Shown: piece after piece, positions 9,479 through 18,168 of the stretch
Layout of the letters: every line of letters begins with the position of its first letter
Numbering within the stretch: the first letter of the stretch is position 1
Source: Paenibacillus rhizosphaerae
Lineage (GTDB): Bacteria > Bacillota > Bacilli > Paenibacillales > Paenibacillaceae
Assembly: GCF_014192015.1 (NCBI RefSeq)
Contig: NZ_JACHXJ010000001.1
Location: 186,001 to 250,000, forward strand
Direction of reading: 5' to 3'
DNA: 64,000 bases
The notes under the pieces: generated by a model
What the model was told of the DNA's origin: nothing
The model's database searches: none
What the model saw: the letters and a program-made list of their open reading frames with translations, nothing else
Made by a program: the position numbers and the translations under genes

Positions 9479-10117
9479 TCAGCCCTCGTGGCCGCCAAAC
9501 ATCGTCTGGGCATAAACAACGCCCGCACCATAAGCACCGGTGTGCTCCTTAGCAATCGACATCACTGCGTCATAGGTTTCCTGGCGAGCCCAATCGCGTT
9601 GGTACTCAAGCATCACAGAAACCCAGGTAACGGGGATGGCTCCTGCCTGGATCATGCGTTGAACGGCCATGTCATGCGCTTCCGTAGTTGTCCCGCCTGA
9701 AGCATCCGTTACGATGTACACTTCATATCCGTCTTTAATAGCTCCAATAACAGGAAAGGCAAGGCAGACCTCCGTCCACAGCGCTGCCATGACCAGCTTT
9801 TTACGGCCTGTTTTCTTCACGGCTTGTACCAGGTTGTCGTCTTCCCAAGAGTTCATTGTTGTACGGTCGATCGGTACCTGATCTGGAAATACCGCTTGGA
9901 TTTGCGGATGAATCGGGCCTGAGAATGATTCTGCAGCCACCGTTGTAAGAATGGTGGGCACATTGAAGACTTTTCCGGTTTTGGCCAATCCAACTGTGTT
10001 GTTAATGATGGTTTGACGATCCGCGCTTTGAACTCCAAAGATCATTTGAGGCTGATGGTCAATAAGAATAATTGCAGAGTTTTCAGCTGTCAGTAAATCT
10101 GTCTTGTCATTAAACAT
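9479..10117 (-). CDS. YcaC-like isochorismatase-family hydrolase
   Basis: The 212-residue product has the cysteine-hydrolase fold of the isochorismatase superfamily, with D20 (ILIDHQ), R85 region (IDRTTMNSW) and nucleophile C118 (LWTEVCLAF). The length and the EYQRDWAR segment near the end match YcaC/YcaC-related octameric hydrolases, whose natural substrate is unknown. The start ATG at 10117 follows an AGGAGGT site by ten bases. It is the first gene of a two-gene minus-strand unit with the alpha/beta hydrolase. The upstream region shared with the divergent XapX gene carries inverted repeats that could be operators. Confidence 0.88.
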   Translation of the reverse strand: MFNDKTDLLTAENSAIILIDHQPQMIFGVQSADRQTIINNTVGLAKTGKVFNVPTILTTVAAESFSGPIHPQIQAVFPDQVPIDRTTMNSWEDDNLVQAVKKTGRKKLVMAALWTEVCLAFPVIGAIKDGYEVYIVTDASGGTTTEAHDMAVQRMIQAGAIPVTWVSVMLEYQRDWARQETYDAVMSIAKEHTGAYGAGVVYAQTMFGGHEG

Positions 10118-10238
10118 AAGGGGTCCTACCTCCTAGATTTTGTTTGCAACAGGGCCCGATACGTTGGAATTCCTGCGGCATGTATTCAGTCTATGGAAAT
10201 ACCACTGTGCAAACAATCTTCAGTTTTCTATATTTTTC

Positions 10239-10313
10239 ATAGGAAAAGCCTATATACCTCGAAAGTTCTATAAAGAATATACATAAGCAATTCCTATCAC
10301 TGTTATAGAGAAC
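10239..10313. promoter_or_regulatory. inverted repeats in the divergent promoter region
   Basis: ATAGG (10239-10243) and CCTAT (10249-10253) form a dyad with a five-base spacer. GTTCTATAA (10265-10273) and TTATAGAGAAC (10303-10313) form a second, wider and imperfect dyad. They lie between the isochorismatase-like gene and the XapX gene. Operator function for a stress regulator is a guess. The rest of the 10118-10416 gap shows nothing else. Confidence 0.35.
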
Positions 10314-10416
10314 GCCTTATTGTTCGTGAAAATGTGGACTCTTAGACTTATAAATAAGACTCATGAATATAGGCAGTCTAGCAACATCACAATTCGTATT
10401 AAAGGAGGTATCGACT

Positions 10417-10602
10417 ATGAGCACAGGTTCTATAGGTTCTATGGCCTTGGCCCTTGCCGCAGGTATTGTCATTGGCGTTGTTTTTCAATCGCTTAAGATC
10501 CCCTCGCCAGCACCGCCTTTTTTAGGGCTGCTCGGTCTCGCCGGGATGTTTGTAGGCCAGCGGTTGATCCCCTGGATCCAGCAATGGCTAAACCACAAAT
10601 AA
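10417..10602 (+). CDS. XapX domain small membrane protein
   Basis: The 61-residue product starts at ATG 10417, eight bases after AAAGGAGG; an in-frame upstream start at 10363 lacks a ribosome site. It has two hydrophobic helices separated by a turn: MALALAAGIVIGVVFQSLK and PAPPFLGLLGLAGMFVGQRL. The PSPAPPFLGLLGLAGM stretch is the signature of the XapX family of unknown function. It is followed after 25 bases by a YtcJ-like amidohydrolase. XapX genes are frequently found next to such amidohydrolases and alpha/beta hydrolases, so a role in handling the same small molecule at the membrane is plausible. Confidence 0.85.
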   Translation: MSTGSIGSMALALAAGIVIGVVFQSLKIPSPAPPFLGLLGLAGMFVGQRLIPWIQQWLNHK

Positions 10603-10627
10603 TGCAATCAAAAAGGAGAGCGGAATC

Positions 10628-12460
10628 ATGTCTAGAAAAACGATAGATGTTGAGGCCAGTCTAGTCATTCACAATGCCAGCATCGTAACGATGGACGATG
10701 CCAATCCTGCCGCTTCGGCAGTTGCCGTTAAGGACGGCCAGTTCCTGGCTGTGGGAGAGGATGCCGAAATCATGAAATATGTCGGATCATCCACACAGGT
10801 CGTCAACGCCAACAAACGAATGTTGATACCGGGCTTGAACGATTCACATATTCATCTCATTCGCGGCGGTCTCAACTATAACCTTGAACTTCGCTGGGAT
10901 GGAGTGCCATCCGTAGCGGATGCATTGCGCATGCTGAAAAAGCAGGTTGATCGTACGCCAGCACCTCATTGGGTCCGTGTCGTAGGCGGATGGACGGAGT
11001 TCCAATTCATCGAACGCCGGATGCCAACTCTGGATGAAATCAATCGAATTGCTCCGGAAACCCCCGTTTTTATCCTTAATCTTTACCGTCAAGCCTTTTT
11101 GAACAAAGCTGCCTTACGGGTAATAGGGTATACGAAGGATACGCCTAATCCGCCAGGCGGAGAAATCCAAAGGGACAGCCGAGGCAATCCAACAGGAATG
11201 CTCATCGCCAGGCCTAATGCAACGATTTTGTACGCCACCTTAGCTAAAGGGCCCAAGCTTTCATATGAAGACCAAATCAATTCAACCCGGCTCTTTATGA
11301 GGGAATTGAATCGATTTGGTGTGACAAGCGTTATCGACGCTGGAGGGGGCTTTCAGAACTATCCCGATGACTATCAGGTGTTTGAAGAGCTTGATAAAAA
11401 CGGTGAAATTACAGTTCGCACTGCGTATAATTTATTCACTCAGCATCCCAAGAATGAATTGAGCGATTTTAAAGCATGGACCGCTTCCTCGCAGCCGTAC
11501 ACGGGCAGTTCCTACTATCGTCATAACGGTGCCGGTGAAATGCTTGTTTATAGCGCGGCAGACTTTGAAGATTTTGTAGAGCCCCGTCCGGAACTCCCTG
11601 CTGTACTCGAAGATGAACTATTTGATGTTTCTCGGCACCTCGTTGAACAACGCTGGCCATTTCGTCTTCATGCAACCTATGGAGAGTCGATTTCACGTTT
11701 CCTCGATGTATTTGAGCGCGTGAATAAAGAGGTGCCATTTAAAGGCCTACGCTGGATTCTGGATCATGCCGAAACGATCCACGAGAAGGATCTGGAGCGG
11801 GTCGTCGAATTGGGAGGTTCCATCGCGGTTCAAAGCCGAATGGCTTTCCAGGGTGAATATTTTGTTGAACGATATGGGGCAAAAGCAGCGGAGAATGCGC
11901 CTCCGATAACCAAGATGATGAAGTCCGGACTGCGCGTTGGTGTGGGAACGGATGCCACCAGAGTAGCTAGTTATAATCCCTGGGTGGCCTTATATTGGTT
12001 AGTGACGGGCAAAACACTGGGAGGGTTAAGCCTGTACCCTGCCTCTAATCGTGTAGAAAGACACCAAGCGCTTCGGATGTATACGACGGGGAATGCATGG
12101 TTTTCAAAGGAAGAAGATGTGAAAGGGCAAATCAAACCGGGGCAATACGCTGATTTTACGATCCTTTCCGATAATTTCTTTCAGGTCTCGGAAGAGGCAA
12201 TTAAAAAAATCGAATCCGTCTTTACCGTCGTGGGCGGTAAGATTGTCTACGGCACCAGCGAATTTCAGTCTTTGTCGCCTCCAGCTCCAAAAGCCAGCCC
12301 GGACTGGTCTCCGCATAATTTCTTTGGCGGCTATTACAAGGGGCCGGAATATGGGGGTGGTGGATCAGGCGCCCATACACCTAAACAGGCCCATCTTCAC
12401 CATAAGTGTAACCATCATCATGGCAGCGGTTTCTGCGACTTGGATTGCTTTGTCTTCTAA
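10628..12460 (+). CDS. YtcJ-like metal-dependent amidohydrolase with His/Cys-rich tail
   Basis: The 610-residue product belongs to amidohydrolase family 3. It shows the N-terminal beta domain (VIHNASIVTMDDANP), the metal-binding HIHL in GLNDSHIHL (near residue 77), RLHATYG and ILDHAET in the middle, and GVGTDATR for the late Asp ligand. The C-terminal end is unusual: after a Gly-rich linker (EYGGGGSGAH) comes a cluster with H, HH, C, HHH, C and C (about residues 588-610) that could bind metal. A typical family member ends about 40 residues earlier. The ribosome site AAAGGAGAG lies before ATG 10628. It forms an operon with the XapX gene and ends at a terminator. Confidence 0.88.
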   Translation: MSRKTIDVEASLVIHNASIVTMDDANPAASAVAVKDGQFLAVGEDAEIMKYVGSSTQVVNANKRMLIPGLNDSHIHLIRGGLNYNLELRWDGVPSVADALRMLKKQVDRTPAPHWVRVVGGWTEFQFIERRMPTLDEINRIAPETPVFILNLYRQAFLNKAALRVIGYTKDTPNPPGGEIQRDSRGNPTGMLIARPNATILYATLAKGPKLSYEDQINSTRLFMRELNRFGVTSVIDAGGGFQNYPDDYQVFEELDKNGEITVRTAYNLFTQHPKNELSDFKAWTASSQPYTGSSYYRHNGAGEMLVYSAADFEDFVEPRPELPAVLEDELFDVSRHLVEQRWPFRLHATYGESISRFLDVFERVNKEVPFKGLRWILDHAETIHEKDLERVVELGGSIAVQSRMAFQGEYFVERYGAKAAENAPPITKMMKSGLRVGVGTDATRVASYNPWVALYWLVTGKTLGGLSLYPASNRVERHQALRMYTTGNAWFSKEEDVKGQIKPGQYADFTILSDNFFQVSEEAIKKIESVFTVVGGKIVYGTSEFQSLSPPAPKASPDWSPHNFFGGYYKGPEYGGGGSGAHTPKQAHLHHKCNHHHGSGFCDLDCFVF

Positions 12461-12484
12461 ATATCATATGATGCTTTGATCCAT

Positions 12485-12531
12485 GAGGCTGTCCTTGTTC
12501 ATCTATGATGACTTATAGGACAGCCTCGTTT
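12485..12531 (+). terminator. terminator after the XapX-amidohydrolase operon
   Basis: The stem GAGGCTGTCC (12485-12494)/GGACAGCCTC (12518-12527) is perfect and is followed by GTTTT. Confidence 0.75.
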
Positions 12532-12572
12532 TCAAAACAAGTCACAAATATAAATGAAAGGGGTGAGTATAT

Positions 12573-12725
12573 ATGTCGCCTAAAAGAGAGTTGTCTATTA
12601 CTCGGGAAGAGTTGATTCGGCTAGTACGAGCCATATTAAATCATAAAACAAAGCCCACAGCTGATCATTCCCGAGAATCCATCCCTCTGCAGTTGAAAAA
12701 CGAGATCACCAGGAACTATAAATAA
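12573..12725 (+). CDS. small hypothetical protein (50 residues)
   Basis: The frame ATG 12573 to TAA 12725 encodes a polar, basic peptide (ELSITREELIRLVRAILNHK) that should form an amphipathic helix and then a disordered tail. A good ribosome site (GAAAGGGGTGAG) precedes it by a normal distance, and it is bounded by terminators on both sides. These support a real, separately transcribed small gene. I do not recognise the family. Confidence 0.55.
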   Translation: MSPKRELSITREELIRLVRAILNHKTKPTADHSRESIPLQLKNEITRNYK

Positions 12726-12750
12726 AACCTAAGGCGTTCCCGGATTAGAC

Positions 12751-12796
12751 AAAAGGTACAGCCGCCTCATTGAATATGAGGGACTGTACCTTTTTA
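12751..12796. terminator. bidirectional terminator
   Basis: AAAAGGTACAG pairs with CTGTACCTTTT around a partly paired centre; a T-run follows on the plus strand and A-run precedes, so it can serve the small gene and the convergent MFS gene. Confidence 0.8.
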
Positions 12797-12842
12797 TTTG
12801 GAACTTTTTATCAGCGGCTTCGATCAAACAGGAATCATCTTC

Positions 12843-14081
12843 TCAATGATGCTCAACGTTCGTTGGATTGGGCTGATGGATCTGGGTAGTGGTTGTCTCC
12901 TTTTTCTCTAAGCGAATGAAGAATGGGACAATCGTACTTAGCAGCAGTAATCCGGCCAACACCTCGAAAGTGAACACATGACCTTTGATGTCGATCAGAT
13001 AAATCGAGACGATGGGGCCAAGTGAGGCTCCGATGAATAGCATAAACATATGGAAAGAAAGAGCGCTGGCCCTTAAATCTCCAGCTAAAGTGCCTATTAG
13101 AGATAACAAGGCAGGAAGAGCCATAGCTATGCCGGCAGTAAAAAGAATACTCGCCAAGATTAAAAATGCAAGGTTCTCCCAGGCGCCAACCAGACCGAGG
13201 CCAATACCGGACAGGATCAGGCCGCAGCACAGTACATTCTTAACGCCAAACCTGGCAACGAGCTTCCCGTCAAACGGGGAAACGAGCATGCCGATAATAC
13301 CAGCTGCGCGAACCCATAGGATTTCCTGGTGGCTCAGACTGAAGGGAGAGCTGCTTAGATAGCTTCCAAGCGTAGAGAAAAAACCGACGAGTGCAATAAA
13401 GAGCGTTGAAGAAATGATGTAACAGAAGGGCAGGCTTTTTTTCTTGAAAATACCGCCAATGCGCTTTAACGGAGAAAAGAAATTGCCCTCCGGCTTCTGG
13501 ATGATATCTTTGGGTATACATATGGTAATCAGAAAAAACGAAATCAAATACACGATGCCAAGGATGTAAAATACATACCTCCAGCTTAGTTCCAAAATGA
13601 CGGTGCTGCTATAAATCTGCCCAACGATACTGGCCATTAAAAAAGCGGTGCTTATAAATCCGAGGATCGTGACCCTTTTATTCGTTGGGAACATCTCTAT
13701 TGCGTAGGCTAACACAGAAGGCGGAAACATGGATGCCGCCAATCCTTGGATAACCCTCAGCACAATAAGCCAATGAAACTCATGAACCGTTCCAATAAAA
13801 GGGGTTGATACCGTGAGTAAGCATAATCCGGATATCATCATTCTTTTCCGTCCATAGCGGTCGGAAAGACCCCCGAACAAGAGTCCTCCACCGGCAAAAG
13901 CAAAAGAAAAGGCGCTTCCTGCCCAGGCTGCTTTGGAAGATGAAATCTGGAATACGTCCTCAAACAAGGGAAAGAGGGGGATCGTTAAATATAGTGCTGA
14001 AACAACAATTAATGAGCACCAGAATAGAATCAAGGTCGTCAGATTATAACGCGGTGCCGCTTGCTTCGCTGGATTATTCAA
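12843..14081 (-). CDS. MFS transporter, 12 transmembrane segments
   Basis: The 412-residue product has about 12 hydrophobic helices and the MFS motif A GGLSDRYGRKRMM after helix 2 (about residues 75-87). A second, weaker copy (GKLVARFGVKNVL) lies in the C-terminal half. The layout matches drug/metabolite exporters of the YnfM type in the major facilitator superfamily. Its ATG at 14081 overlaps the stop of the upstream COX1-like gene by eight bases, so the two are translationally coupled. Located in a cluster of hydrolases, dioxygenase and catalase, it may export an electrophilic or quinone-like compound; the substrate is not visible from sequence. Confidence 0.88.
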   Translation of the reverse strand: MNNPAKQAAPRYNLTTLILFWCSLIVVSALYLTIPLFPLFEDVFQISSSKAAWAGSAFSFAFAGGGLLFGGLSDRYGRKRMMISGLCLLTVSTPFIGTVHEFHWLIVLRVIQGLAASMFPPSVLAYAIEMFPTNKRVTILGFISTAFLMASIVGQIYSSTVILELSWRYVFYILGIVYLISFFLITICIPKDIIQKPEGNFFSPLKRIGGIFKKKSLPFCYIISSTLFIALVGFFSTLGSYLSSSPFSLSHQEILWVRAAGIIGMLVSPFDGKLVARFGVKNVLCCGLILSGIGLGLVGAWENLAFLILASILFTAGIAMALPALLSLIGTLAGDLRASALSFHMFMLFIGASLGPIVSIYLIDIKGHVFTFEVLAGLLLLSTIVPFFIRLEKKETTTTQIHQPNPTNVEHH

Positions 14082-14502
14082 TCGTGATCCCCCTTTCTTC
14101 TGCAGGCGTCCCTTTTTTTACAGCTGCATTGGTTTCTCTGACATTTAGAAACACGTTGACAGCAAAAACAAGAATGCCGCTTCCGGCAACGGATTCGCCT
14201 ATACGTTTCATCGTTGATAACCATTCCTGATCATAGCCGTTTGCAATAAAGGACAGCGAGATTAACATGATTGGCAAACCTGTGCCCTGCAGCCAGAAGT
14301 GCCATTGAGCCAGACGGGACGCTGCAGCTTTGGGAAAACGCAGATAAGTAAATCCGCAAAGGGCCAAAGTTGCCCATCCGAAAAGATTGGTGTGGGCATG
14401 AACGCTGGTCAATGCAAAGTTCAATGTCGCACCCATGTAGATTCCAATGCCAATGCCGAGAACAATATAAATAACAGCCATTTTTAAAAAACGTACTCCC
14501 AT
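14074..14502 (-). CDS. small COX1/NorB-like four-helix membrane protein
   Basis: The 142-residue product starts at ATG 14502, preceded by AAAGGAGA; the frame is open further upstream but without a ribosome site. It has four hydrophobic helices. The second contains SVHAHTNLFGW and the third WHFWLQGTG, which resemble the heme-ligand helices of heme-copper oxidase subunit I. Such short proteins occur in Bacillota and are often labelled cytochrome-c oxidase subunit I-like; a full oxidase function is impossible at this size, but heme binding is plausible. It overlaps and precedes the MFS gene. The pairing with an exporter is odd and worth noting. Confidence 0.75.
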   Translation of the reverse strand: MGVRFLKMAVIYIVLGIGIGIYMGATLNFALTSVHAHTNLFGWATLALCGFTYLRFPKAAASRLAQWHFWLQGTGLPIMLISLSFIANGYDQEWLSTMKRIGESVAGSGILVFAVNVFLNVRETNAAVKKGTPAEERGITIE

Positions 14503-14616
14503 TCCAATTCTCCTTTGTATTTTACGAAATTCATTCTCCGGTCGAGGAGTGCACTCATATTCAATTCCAAGAACCAGATATGTAACACAATCGTATAAAC
14601 AGCGGTTCGTACGATC

Positions 14617-14628
14617 AATATCGATATT
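14617..14628. promoter_or_regulatory. palindrome in the divergent COX1-like/dioxygenase region
   Basis: AATATCGATATT is a perfect 12-base palindrome located in the 350-base gap between the minus-strand pair and the dioxygenase. It could be an operator. The remainder of the gap is AT-rich with no gene visible. Confidence 0.3.
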
Positions 14629-14853
14629 TCTATGTCTCATATAGCTTTTTCTTATAATTATCGGAACAGCCTGGGAAAATCCTCGGCCTTTTGTATTATA
14701 GATTTTTCGTACAAAAGATATAGTAAATTCGCTATGCAAGTATAGAAATAATGGAATGGTTCGCTGCTGCTCTTTTCTCTATGATTTGAATCAGGAGTAC
14801 ATTTTCAGTTATTAGCAGGATTGAATAAACCTAACAGAAGGAGTTTGGGTAAG

Positions 14854-15813
14854 ATGGGGAATATGATAAAGAAAACGGCAGGTATCCATCATATTACTTG
14901 TTTCGTGAAGGATGCGCAGAGAAATGTAGATTTTTATGCTGGAGTCCTAGGTTTTCGTCTTGTAAAAAAAACAATTAACTTTGACGCACCCGAGGTATAC
15001 CATTTGTACTTCGGCAATGAAAAAGGCAGCCCTGGAACAATCATTACGTTCTTCCCGCACGAATTTTCCGGCAAAGGTCGCATAGGCGGAGGACAAGTAG
15101 GTACAACAACGTATGTAGTACCCGTAGGCGCAATTGACTTTTGGAAAGCACGTCTCGCGGCGTTCGGTATTTCTTTCACAGAAAGCACCCGTTTCTCTGA
15201 AAACTATATCGAATTTTTAGACCTTGACGGTCTGCAGCTAGAGATTGTTGAACGGGAAGGCGGGGCTCACAATACGTGGTCATTCGGGGGGATTCCGACG
15301 GATAAGGCTATCAAAGGATTTGGGGGCGCGGTGCTATACAGCGTTGCGTCCACCAAGACCATGCAGGTACTTGAGGACGTTTTAGGTCTTGAAAGGGTAG
15401 GTCAGGATGGCAACTTTATTCGCTATAAGGCTGAAGGAGACATCGGCAATCTCATTGACGTGAATGCGGAGCCCATGGAATGGGGAATCCCAGGCAGCGG
15501 CACCGTACACCATATCGCGTGGCGAGCCAAGGATTTTGAAGACCATGATGCCTGGAGAAGCCATGTGGAAAGCAGCGGTTTAAATCCTACACCGATTATT
15601 GACCGACAGTATTTCCATGCGATCTATTTTCGTGAACAAGGTGGCATTTTGTTTGAAATGGCGACGGATCCGCCAGGTTTCGCCAATGATGAGCCCCAGG
15701 ATCATCTGGGCGAGACCATCATGCTGCCTTCATGGTATGAAGACAGCCGTGCTGAAATTGAAAAGAACCTGCCCCCTATTCAAGTGCGCCAAGTGGAGTC
15801 AATCAAGCAATGA
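14854..15813 (+). CDS. glyoxalase-fold ring-cleaving dioxygenase (MhqO/MhqE-like)
   Basis: The 319-residue product is built of two vicinal-oxygen-chelate halves: GIHHITCFVKDAQRNVDFYAGVLGFRLV at the start, and GTVHHIAWR near residue 215. Metal ligands are the His of HHIT, the His of HHIAW and the Glu of GILFEMATDPPGF. This length and the DPPGFANDEP end are those of the Bacillus ring-cleaving dioxygenases linked to quinone/hydroquinone resistance. The start is ATG 14854 with AGAAGGAG ten bases upstream; an in-frame TTG at 14821 has no ribosome site. Neighbouring catalase and exporter genes fit a response to electrophiles and oxidants. Confidence 0.9.
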   Translation: MGNMIKKTAGIHHITCFVKDAQRNVDFYAGVLGFRLVKKTINFDAPEVYHLYFGNEKGSPGTIITFFPHEFSGKGRIGGGQVGTTTYVVPVGAIDFWKARLAAFGISFTESTRFSENYIEFLDLDGLQLEIVEREGGAHNTWSFGGIPTDKAIKGFGGAVLYSVASTKTMQVLEDVLGLERVGQDGNFIRYKAEGDIGNLIDVNAEPMEWGIPGSGTVHHIAWRAKDFEDHDAWRSHVESSGLNPTPIIDRQYFHAIYFREQGGILFEMATDPPGFANDEPQDHLGETIMLPSWYEDSRAEIEKNLPPIQVRQVESIKQ

Positions 15814-15857
15814 AACATTTATATCCAACTCATTGATAATCGCACTTAATAACGTAA

Positions 15858-15904
15858 AAAGAGCAGTTACACAGGCTATGATTAGCTGTGATAACTGCTC
15901 TTTG
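15858..15904. terminator. bidirectional terminator between dioxygenase and catalase
   Basis: AAAGAGCAGTTACACAG pairs with CTGTGATAACTGCTCTTT; A-rich and T-rich flanks suit both converging genes. Confidence 0.85.
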
Positions 15905-15905
15905 T

Positions 15906-17370
15906 TTAATTGGATATCGTCTCTTTATCTCTTAAACCAAGCCCCTCAGCTATCGCATTTCCCCATTCAGGATCCGCTTTATAAAAATGGGCGATTTGAC
16001 GAAGCTTTATCCCATCCTTCTCAACCGGTTTCATGGCATTGACAATGTTATTTACCAAGCGCCCGCGTTCTTCTGCACTAAGCAACCGGTACAAGTCACC
16101 AGGTTGAGTGTAATGGTCATGATGGTCATAAGGGACACTGTCGGCTGAACCGGATACTTCGAACGCGGCTGTCTTGTATGCTGCAGATTCAGTCACTCCG
16201 TGGTAGCTATTCGGTTCATAATAAATTGAACTTCCTCCGTTGTGATCAGAACGCATTTGACCGTCACGCTGGTTATTATTCACTTCGATAACAGGTTTAT
16301 TAATAGGGAGCGTATTATGATTGGTTCCAACCCGATAGCGATGTGCATCGGCATAGGCGAATAAACGGCCTTGAAGCATTTTATCCGGAGAAGCTTCAAT
16401 CCCGGGTACGAAGGCTCCAGGAGAGAAAGTTGCTTGTTCGACTTCAGCAAAATAATTCTCCGGGTTACGATCGAGGACCATGCGTCCAACCTCGATAAGT
16501 GGGTAGTCTTGTTGCGACCACACTTTTGTTACATCAAAGGGGTCGAATCGGTGCGTATTCGCGTCTTCCAGCGGCATGATTTGAACATACAACTTCCACG
16601 CGGGGAAGTCTCCTTTTTCTATAGCTTGGAACAAATCCTCCATGTGGTAATCCGGATTTTCGCCGGCCAGTTTAGCAGCCAGTTCGACATCGAGATTTTT
16701 AATCCCCTGTTCCGTTTTGAAATGATATTTGACCCAAACCCCTTGTCCATCTGCATTGACCCACTTAAACGTATGGCTTCCATAACCATGCATATGACGT
16801 AAAGTAGCGGGGATACCGCGGTCAGACATCAAGATGGCTACTTGATGCAAGGACTCGGGAGACAATGACCAGAAATCCCATACTGCGTTTGGATTTTTAA
16901 GGTGGGTTTGAGGGTGACGCTTCTGAGTGTGGATGAAATCCGGAAATTTGATGGCATCCCGTATGAAGAAGACAGGCGTGTTATTTCCTACCAAATCATA
17001 GTTCCCTTCTGCCGTGTAAAACTTTACGGCAAAGCCACGGGGATCGCGCACGGTATCTGCAGAGCCAAGTTCGCCTGCAACTGTGGAGAAGCGAATAAAC
17101 AGTGGCGTTCGTTTACCAATCTCGGACAAAAAAGTCGGCTTTGGTATACGAGGACACATCATGGGTTACTTCAAAATATCCGTGTGCACCGGCACCTTTG
17201 GCATGAACAACCCGCTCAGGGACACGTTCACGATTGAAGTGGGCCAGCTTTTCAAGAAGATGGACATCTTGAATGAGGGTTGGACCTCGAGAGCCGGCGG
17301 TCATCGAATTCTGGTTATCTCCAACTGGAGCTCCCCAACTTGTCGTTAATTGACCATGTTTGATTTCCAA
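15906..17370 (-). pseudogene. katA: catalase (KatA type) broken by a +1 frameshift in a homopolymer
   Basis: Two overlapping minus-strand frames together give a full monofunctional heme catalase of about 488 residues. Frame one starts at a TTG (17370) with GGGGG eight bases upstream and covers [14 protein letters not shown], the catalytic His in [20 protein letters not shown], and SYTKADF. It then stops at a TAA. Frame two begins within the same spot and continues [29 protein letters not shown] with the catalytic Asn, and the heme-ligand Tyr in [12 protein letters not shown], to the end at 15906. The switch lies in six A residues at 17128-17133; five would restore one frame. It is either a recent inactivation, a phase-variable tract, or a sequence error. 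All other residues look intact, which favours a very recent event or an error. Confidence 0.85.
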
Positions 17371-17452
17371 TTTAAATACCCCCAATAGGTGAAATTCGTA
17401 CGATAGAAACATCTTATTATCCATTTTGTATTTTGATCAATATGAGTCTATC

Positions 17453-17489
17453 TATATCTGACATAGTTATCGTTTATATCTGTAGATAT
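17453..17489. promoter_or_regulatory. repeat and dyad between catalase and cupredoxin genes
   Basis: TATATCTG occurs twice (17453-17460 and 17475-17482), and ATATCT-GT-AGATAT (17476-17489) is a perfect dyad. The position between divergent genes suggests an operator; no known consensus is matched. A TTGACA at 17510-17515 may be a -35 element for the cupredoxin gene. Confidence 0.35.
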
Positions 17490-17579
17490 TAGAAATCCCT
17501 ATGGCAGATATTGACAAACACTTATTGATAGATAGGAGTGGGAGGATTTAAGCTATTACCATCACAAGGAGGGGATCGC

Positions 17580-17963
17580 GTGCATCGTATAACCTGGGTT
17601 TCCGTCATGATCGTGGCGCATGTCATATTGCTTACGGCATGTGGAGCTAGTAACAATGAAAAGGCTGAATCCGCGCCTAGTGAACAATCAACAACAATAG
17701 CGGATGAAGTCGTGATCAAGGCAGCGAACTGGAAGTTTGATAAAGCCGAGTATCGAATTAAAAAAGGAGAAGCCGTCAAGCTAACGTTAGAGTCGGAATC
17801 AGGCGTCCATAGTATTGCATTTAAAGGCCTTGGAATTAAAGAACTGCGCTCCGGTGACTCCGAAGTTGTGACCATAAATGAGGCTGGGACGTATGAACTC
17901 TTCTGTAACACCATGTGCGGTTCGGGCCACGCCAATATGAAAGCTAAACTTATCGTTGAATAA
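17580..17963 (+). CDS. cupredoxin lipoprotein with a CuA-type copper site
   Basis: The 127-residue product starts at GTG 17580, after AAGGAGGGG. A lipoprotein signal ends at C21 (LTAC). The mature part is a single cupredoxin domain. The ligand pattern is that of cytochrome oxidase subunit II CuA: H77 (GVHSIAF), C109, C113, H117 and M120 in CNTMCGSGHANM. The position of the usual backbone-donating Glu is Thr. There are no transmembrane helices, so it is a free-standing, membrane-anchored CuA-like electron carrier or copper-binding protein. No oxidase genes are adjacent. It could act in electron delivery, copper handling, or nitric-oxide or oxygen chemistry beside the COX1-like protein; none of this is proven. 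Confidence 0.85.
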   Translation: MHRITWVSVMIVAHVILLTACGASNNEKAESAPSEQSTTIADEVVIKAANWKFDKAEYRIKKGEAVKLTLESESGVHSIAFKGLGIKELRSGDSEVVTINEAGTYELFCNTMCGSGHANMKAKLIVE

Positions 17964-18120
17964 AAGCTTTGGACGACCGCCACGTATAGATAAGCAGGTA
18001 AATGAGAGATGAGCCGCAGACCGAACCAATCTGATCATTAAGATAGCTGCCCGCCGGTCCGTTGGACCGCTTGGGCTCCGTTTGAAGTTGAGCCTCGGCT
18101 GGTGTATTCCGCAAAAGCCA

Positions 18121-18154
18121 ATAAAACAGCCGCCGGCTCTAAAGCCAGGCGGCT
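18121..18154 (-). terminator. terminator of the ArsR-SRPBCC pair
   Basis: Read on the minus strand, ACAGCCGCC-TGGCT pairs with AGCC-GGCGGCTGT and is followed by TTTTATT. It lies 15 bases after the SRPBCC stop. Confidence 0.8.
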
Positions 18155-18168
18155 GTACCCATATTTCC

